In this document: piece by piece, positions 61,201-64,000 of the stretch
How positions within the stretch are numbered: the stretch's first letter is position 1
Layout: each line of letters starts with the position of its first letter
Source of the DNA: Mangifera indica
Taxonomy: Eukaryota > Streptophyta > Magnoliopsida > Sapindales > Anacardiaceae
DNA: 64,000 nucleotides
Direction: 5' to 3'
Assembly: GCF_011075055.1 (NCBI RefSeq)
Contig: NC_058145.1
Coordinates: forward strand, 6,729,228-6,793,227
Program-made: the position numbers and the translations under genes
Notes under the pieces: model-generated
Told to the model about the DNA's origin: nothing
Database searches by the model: none
What the model saw: only the letters and a program-made list of their open reading frames with translations

Positions 61201-62618
61201 TAGTTACCATCCAAGAAGAAGTTGCTGCCAACAGTAAGTTACAAAAGATAGTGCAAAATATTCAACATGGTGAAGTTGTGGGACCTTGGAATTATAAGGA
61301 AGGTGTGATCTTTTTCAAGAATAGAATTTTCTTATTAAAAGACTCTCCTTTGATCCCTACTATTCTGGAAGAGTTTCACTCTAGCACACATGAAGGCTAT
61401 CATAAAACTCTTCATCGAATCAAGTTAGTTTTTTATTGGAGCAAAATGAGTGCAGATGTTAAGGCACAAATTCGTCAATGTGAGACTTGTCAGCGACAAA
61501 AATGGGAGAACACTTCGCCATCAGGACTGCTGCAACCACTTCCAATTCCATCTCAAACTTGGACGGATATCTCCATGGACTTCATTAATGGATTGCCCAA
61601 CTCTAAAGGTAAGACTGTAATTTTTGTGGTGGTGGATCGTTTATCTAAATTTGCCCATTTCATTCCTATCTCACATCCATATACGGCAACCTCGGTGGCA
61701 CAAATATTCTTTGATAATATATTCAAATTATATGGAATGCCTAAATCCATTGTTTGTGATCGAGATCCAGTTTTTACTAGTTCTTTTTGGAAAGAATTAT
61801 TTAGTCTACAAGGAGCCAAATTCAATTTCTCATCTGCTTATCACCCCCAAACGGATGGGCAATCAGAGGTGGTGAACCGAACTATCGAAATGTATCTTCG
61901 TTGTTTCACCGGTGACAAGCCAAAGGAGTGGGCTCGCTGGATTTCTTGGGCAGCCTATTGTTATAATACTAGTGTTCATAGTGCCATTAAAATGTCGCCG
62001 TTCGAAGCTGTCTATGGTCATGCTCCACCAACTCTCTTATCATATGTGCCAGGAACTGCCCAAGTTGAATCTGTAGAGCAAGAATTGAAAAGTCGGGATC
62101 ACATTTTGAAGAAATTAACTGAAAATTTGCAAGCTGCCCAAGTAAGGATGAAAAAATACCATGATGCCCACCGAACTGAAAGAATTTTTGAGGTGGGAGA
62201 TTATGTTTATGTGCGCCTCCAGCCATATCGACAAATTTCAGTATCACTTCGAAGAAATCTCAAGTTAGCTCCACGATTTTACGGTCCATTCGAAATAGTG
62301 CAGAGGATTGGTAATGTTACTTACAAGCTTAAACTTCCCACGGAATCGAGAATTCATCCTGTTTTTCATGTGTCATGCCTCAAGAAAATGGTAGGAAAGA
62401 AAGTTGATGTTCAGGACATACTACCAGTAATTTTAGAAGAAGAGGATGTGCTCGCATCAATACCACAAGCAGTGCTCGATCACCGACTGAGACGACAAAG
62501 AAAAGAGGTTCTGGTACACTGGAAGGGATTATCTCCAGCTGATGCCACATGGGAAGACTTAGAGGATCTTAAAAGTCGATACCCAACAGCCACCCTTGAG
62601 GACAAGGGTGAAATTTAG
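58284..62618 (+). pseudogene. gag-pol of Gypsy B: one frame with five stops
   Basis: ATG at 58284, next to the primer site (the upstream ATG at 58182 lies in the LTR). Domains in one frame: coiled-coil-rich gag start, capsid (KLDFPKFNGKEDPTSWI), zinc knuckle CFNCNEKFGPGHKC (59112-59153), protease VLIDSGSTHNFL (about 59338-59373), RT ([37 protein letters not shown] at about 60366-60400), RNase H (IVECDVSGSGIGAVL, ENVVADALSRR), integrase (HEGYHKTLHRIK...CETCQRQK; D, D, E in ISMDFING, VCDRDPVFT, HPQTDGQSEVVN), and a chromodomain (EVLVHWKGLSPADATWEDL). Stops: TAA 58920, TGA 59478, TAA 59859, TAA 60930, TAG 61029. There are no frameshifts over 4.3 kb. Catalytic residues seem all present. Final stop TAG at 62616-62618. 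Confidence 0.95.
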
Positions 62619-62628
62619 GGGGAAGGAA
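62617..62628 (+). other. polypurine tract of Gypsy B
   Basis: AGGGGGAAGGAA overlaps the gag-pol stop codon and abuts the 3' LTR, the normal plus-strand primer position. Confidence 0.92.
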
Positions 62629-63111
62629 TGATATGTATTTATCATTTTCTTTATTATTTCCTTAGTTATTAAACCGTTTCATTTATCTGTTGTAACCCAC
62701 GTGGATGGAGATGAAGTCATGATAACAGGTTGTGCTTAGAAGTAGGAGTTAGTTGGACAGGTTGTGCTTAGCAGGAGTTAGTGGGAGTGTTTAGAAGCAG
62801 GAGTTAGTGGGAGTTTAATAATAAAAACGTGTGGAGAATCTTAAGGGAATTAGTTAACTAGTAGGTTATTTATTTGTATTGTGTCAATGTAATTGGGATA
62901 TGAAATTTATGAAATTAAACTTTGGCTTTGGGAGGTTTGTTTACCCTCGAGTAAACATTTGTCTATTTATTTCTCTTTTCATCTATTGTCAAGATAGGTA
63001 GAAGAGGTAAAATCAAGGGAAGCAGAGAATTGAGAGCTTTGTGTGAGCAGAATATTCTGAACCCAGGCTCTTCAATACTTGTTACGCGTTCCGCCCAGCA
63101 AAAACATAACA
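62629..63111 (+). repeat. 3' LTR of Gypsy B (483 bp)
   Basis: TGATATGTATTTATC to AAAACATAACA, then the target duplication GTTAT. Near-identical to the 5' LTR; the single length difference is in CTCGA(A)GTAAAC. Confidence 0.96.
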
Positions 63112-63116
63112 GTTAT

Positions 63117-63267
63117 GAATACTATGAAATAGCCTTGAGTTGTAAAAACACTTTATTGCCTTTATTAGTGACGTTTTACTATCAAAAAGGGTTCACTGTT
63201 ACATTGATATATTGATACATTCATTCACTAAACAGCGACTACTTTCCACCATCTTGTTTGGTCTAAG
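63117..63267 (+). repeat. 3' LTR of Gypsy A, second part
   Basis: Continues the LTR interrupted at 57779. Matches 52654-52800 of the 5' LTR, ending TTGGTCTAAG at about 63267. Its last bases overlap the stop codon of the ATPase on the other strand (63263-63265). Confidence 0.88.
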
Positions 63268-64000
63268 CTAAATCCGAGCCAGCAGGGAGTAGATCATAAC
63301 CATCATGGTGTTGACGTTTAAGTGCACTGTTTTTAACAGGGATAAACTTTATAATAACTGCAAGGGGCATGCTCATCGCTCCAATTACAATGCAGAGTAC
63401 CCACAGTTGCCAATTTAGTGGTACAGTGCTGGCAAAGGTTCCCAGGAATTCAACTATGATCACTTGAAATACCACTGTCACAATAATAATGCCGATGAAC
63501 ATCCAGCTACTGAAAATGCCCCGAAACACATTAATCTTCTCCATCTCACGACTGTTTATTTCGTTAAACACCTGAATACACACACACACTAAACTCAGTA
63601 ATGAAAATGGAACCATCATATATTGTACACATTGGTGCGTGAAGCAACATATTGTACTATACTCAAGTTCTAGGAAACTTTCAAATTAGTCAATACAAGG
63701 CAAGTACAAGAATAAAAGAAGGGGAAAATAATTAGGACAGTAAACTAGTTAAATACTTGTACCTGACAGAACACGAAAGAGTTGAATATCACAGTATCGA
63801 GTACATTGGTAGCATCAGTACCAGTAAGATCCAGTAGCTTTGTCCCCTCAAAATAGAGAGTCAGAATGACGACTAGTTGATAAATACTCTGACCAATAAT
63901 ATTCCTCCACATAATATTGGTGATGAAACTTTCACCCCTCCCTATAGGAGGCCTTTTCATAAGTCCATCGTTTGGAGGTTCCGTGGCCAAAGCCAAAGCA
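63263..64000 (-). CDS. P2B-type calcium-transporting ATPase, C-terminal two exons (partial)
   Basis: Two coding exons on the minus strand: 64000-63763 (continues beyond the window) and 63571-63263, joined over a 191-bp GT-AG intron (donor GTACAAG, acceptor TTCAG). The first exon has ALATEPPNDGLMKR, the conserved loop after membrane span 6, then MWRNIIGQSIYQ. The junction reads FVFCQ/VFNEINSREME, a plant plasma-membrane Ca-ATPase (ACA) hallmark. VEFLGTFASTVPLNWQLW, the last spans and a short HHDGYDLLPAGSDLA tail ending TAG follow. Spans 7 to 10 are visible. In plants the ACA8-10 group are calmodulin-regulated calcium pumps of the plasma membrane exporting calcium; the regulatory N-terminus lies outside the window. 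The sequence shows no frame damage. The stop codon coincides with the end of a Gypsy LTR, so the native 3' UTR is displaced or replaced. The 5' continuation is unseen. Confidence 0.92.

Larger units (their letters stand above)
57780..63111 (+). mobile_element. Gypsy B: young chromodomain Gypsy element (5332 bp)
   Basis: LTRs 57780-58263 and 62629-63111, about eight substitutions and one 1-bp indel apart by eye, under 2%. GTTAT flanks both ends (57775-57779 and 63112-63116). Primer site TGGTATCAGAG at 58267; polypurine AGGGGGAAGGAA at 62617-62628. A single gag-pol frame runs from 58284 to 62618. It is compact (about 5.3 kb), ends in a chromodomain, and is the youngest complete insertion in the window. 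Premature stops make this copy non-autonomous. Confidence 0.96.
52238..63267 (+). mobile_element. Gypsy A: old chromodomain Gypsy element, split by Gypsy B
   Basis: 5' LTR 52238-52800; 3' LTR in two parts (57363-57779 and 63117-63267) around Gypsy B. The internal region reads gag (about 53020-53560), zinc-knuckle remnant (about 53935), RT (54730-55200), RNase H (55480-55910), integrase (56070-56760) and a chromodomain remnant (about 57235-57345), all plus strand. Stops and frameshifts are many. LTR divergence is about one site in six over the first 150 bp by eye, so it is much older than Gypsy B. I did not see a standard primer site after the 5' LTR or a clear target duplication. The 3' end coincides with the ATPase stop codon. 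Confidence 0.85.

Overview
This window is nuclear DNA of a flowering plant, most likely a eudicot. It is AT-rich, has long AT-rich introns with GT-AG borders, and is packed with plant retrotransposon lineages (Sirevirus-type Copia, chromodomain-bearing Gypsy, plant L1-type LINE), Mutator-type and hAT-type non-autonomous DNA elements and (TA)n microsatellites. The species cannot be named from this sequence. Only two host genes are visible: a complete four-exon nucleotide-sugar transporter (11498-16590, +) and the 3' end of a P2B-type calcium ATPase (63263-64000, -, running off the window). No RNA genes, CRISPR arrays or prokaryotic features were seen.

Layout. 1-9.3 kb: gene-free, with three decayed Copia pol fragments. 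Two of them (about 745-2910 and 4260-6512) are diverged copies of the same 3' half, in the same orientation. A (TA)n tract lies at 7.15-7.29 kb. 9.3-11.25 kb: two members of a Mutator-like MITE family with long inverted repeats and 9-bp target duplications; the second ends about 250 bp before the transporter start codon. 11.5-16.8 kb: the transporter gene. 17.96-46.93 kb: nested retrotransposons. The outer Sirevirus-like Copia (minus strand, LTRs 17958-19550 and 45352-46929) is split by a chromodomain Gypsy (minus, 24491-42407). That element is split inside its integrase by a second Sirevirus-like Copia (plus, 25855-36406, GATCT target duplication). A third MITE copy (43151-43932) sits in the outer Copia's gag/pol. 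47.4-52 kb: a decayed LINE with a hAT-like element inside its endonuclease region. 52.24-63.27 kb: an old chromodomain Gypsy (A) whose 3' LTR is split by a much younger chromodomain Gypsy (B, 57780-63111, GTTAT target duplication). The outer LTR of A ends on the calcium ATPase stop codon.

How the parts relate. None of the mobile elements looks autonomous now. Gypsy B is closest: one continuous gag-pol frame with five premature stops and LTRs about 2% different by eye. The insertions give a relative order: outer Sirevirus, then Gypsy inside it, then inner Sirevirus; LINE before hAT; Gypsy A before Gypsy B. Two insertions may affect host genes: the MITE in the transporter's proximal promoter, and Gypsy A/B, which have replaced the sequence directly after the ATPase stop codon. 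I found no wholly new gene system. The most notable signals are the nested structure with its deletion junction, the MITE family with intact 9-bp duplications, the env-like ORFs of the two Sireviruses, and the LTR abutting the ATPase stop.
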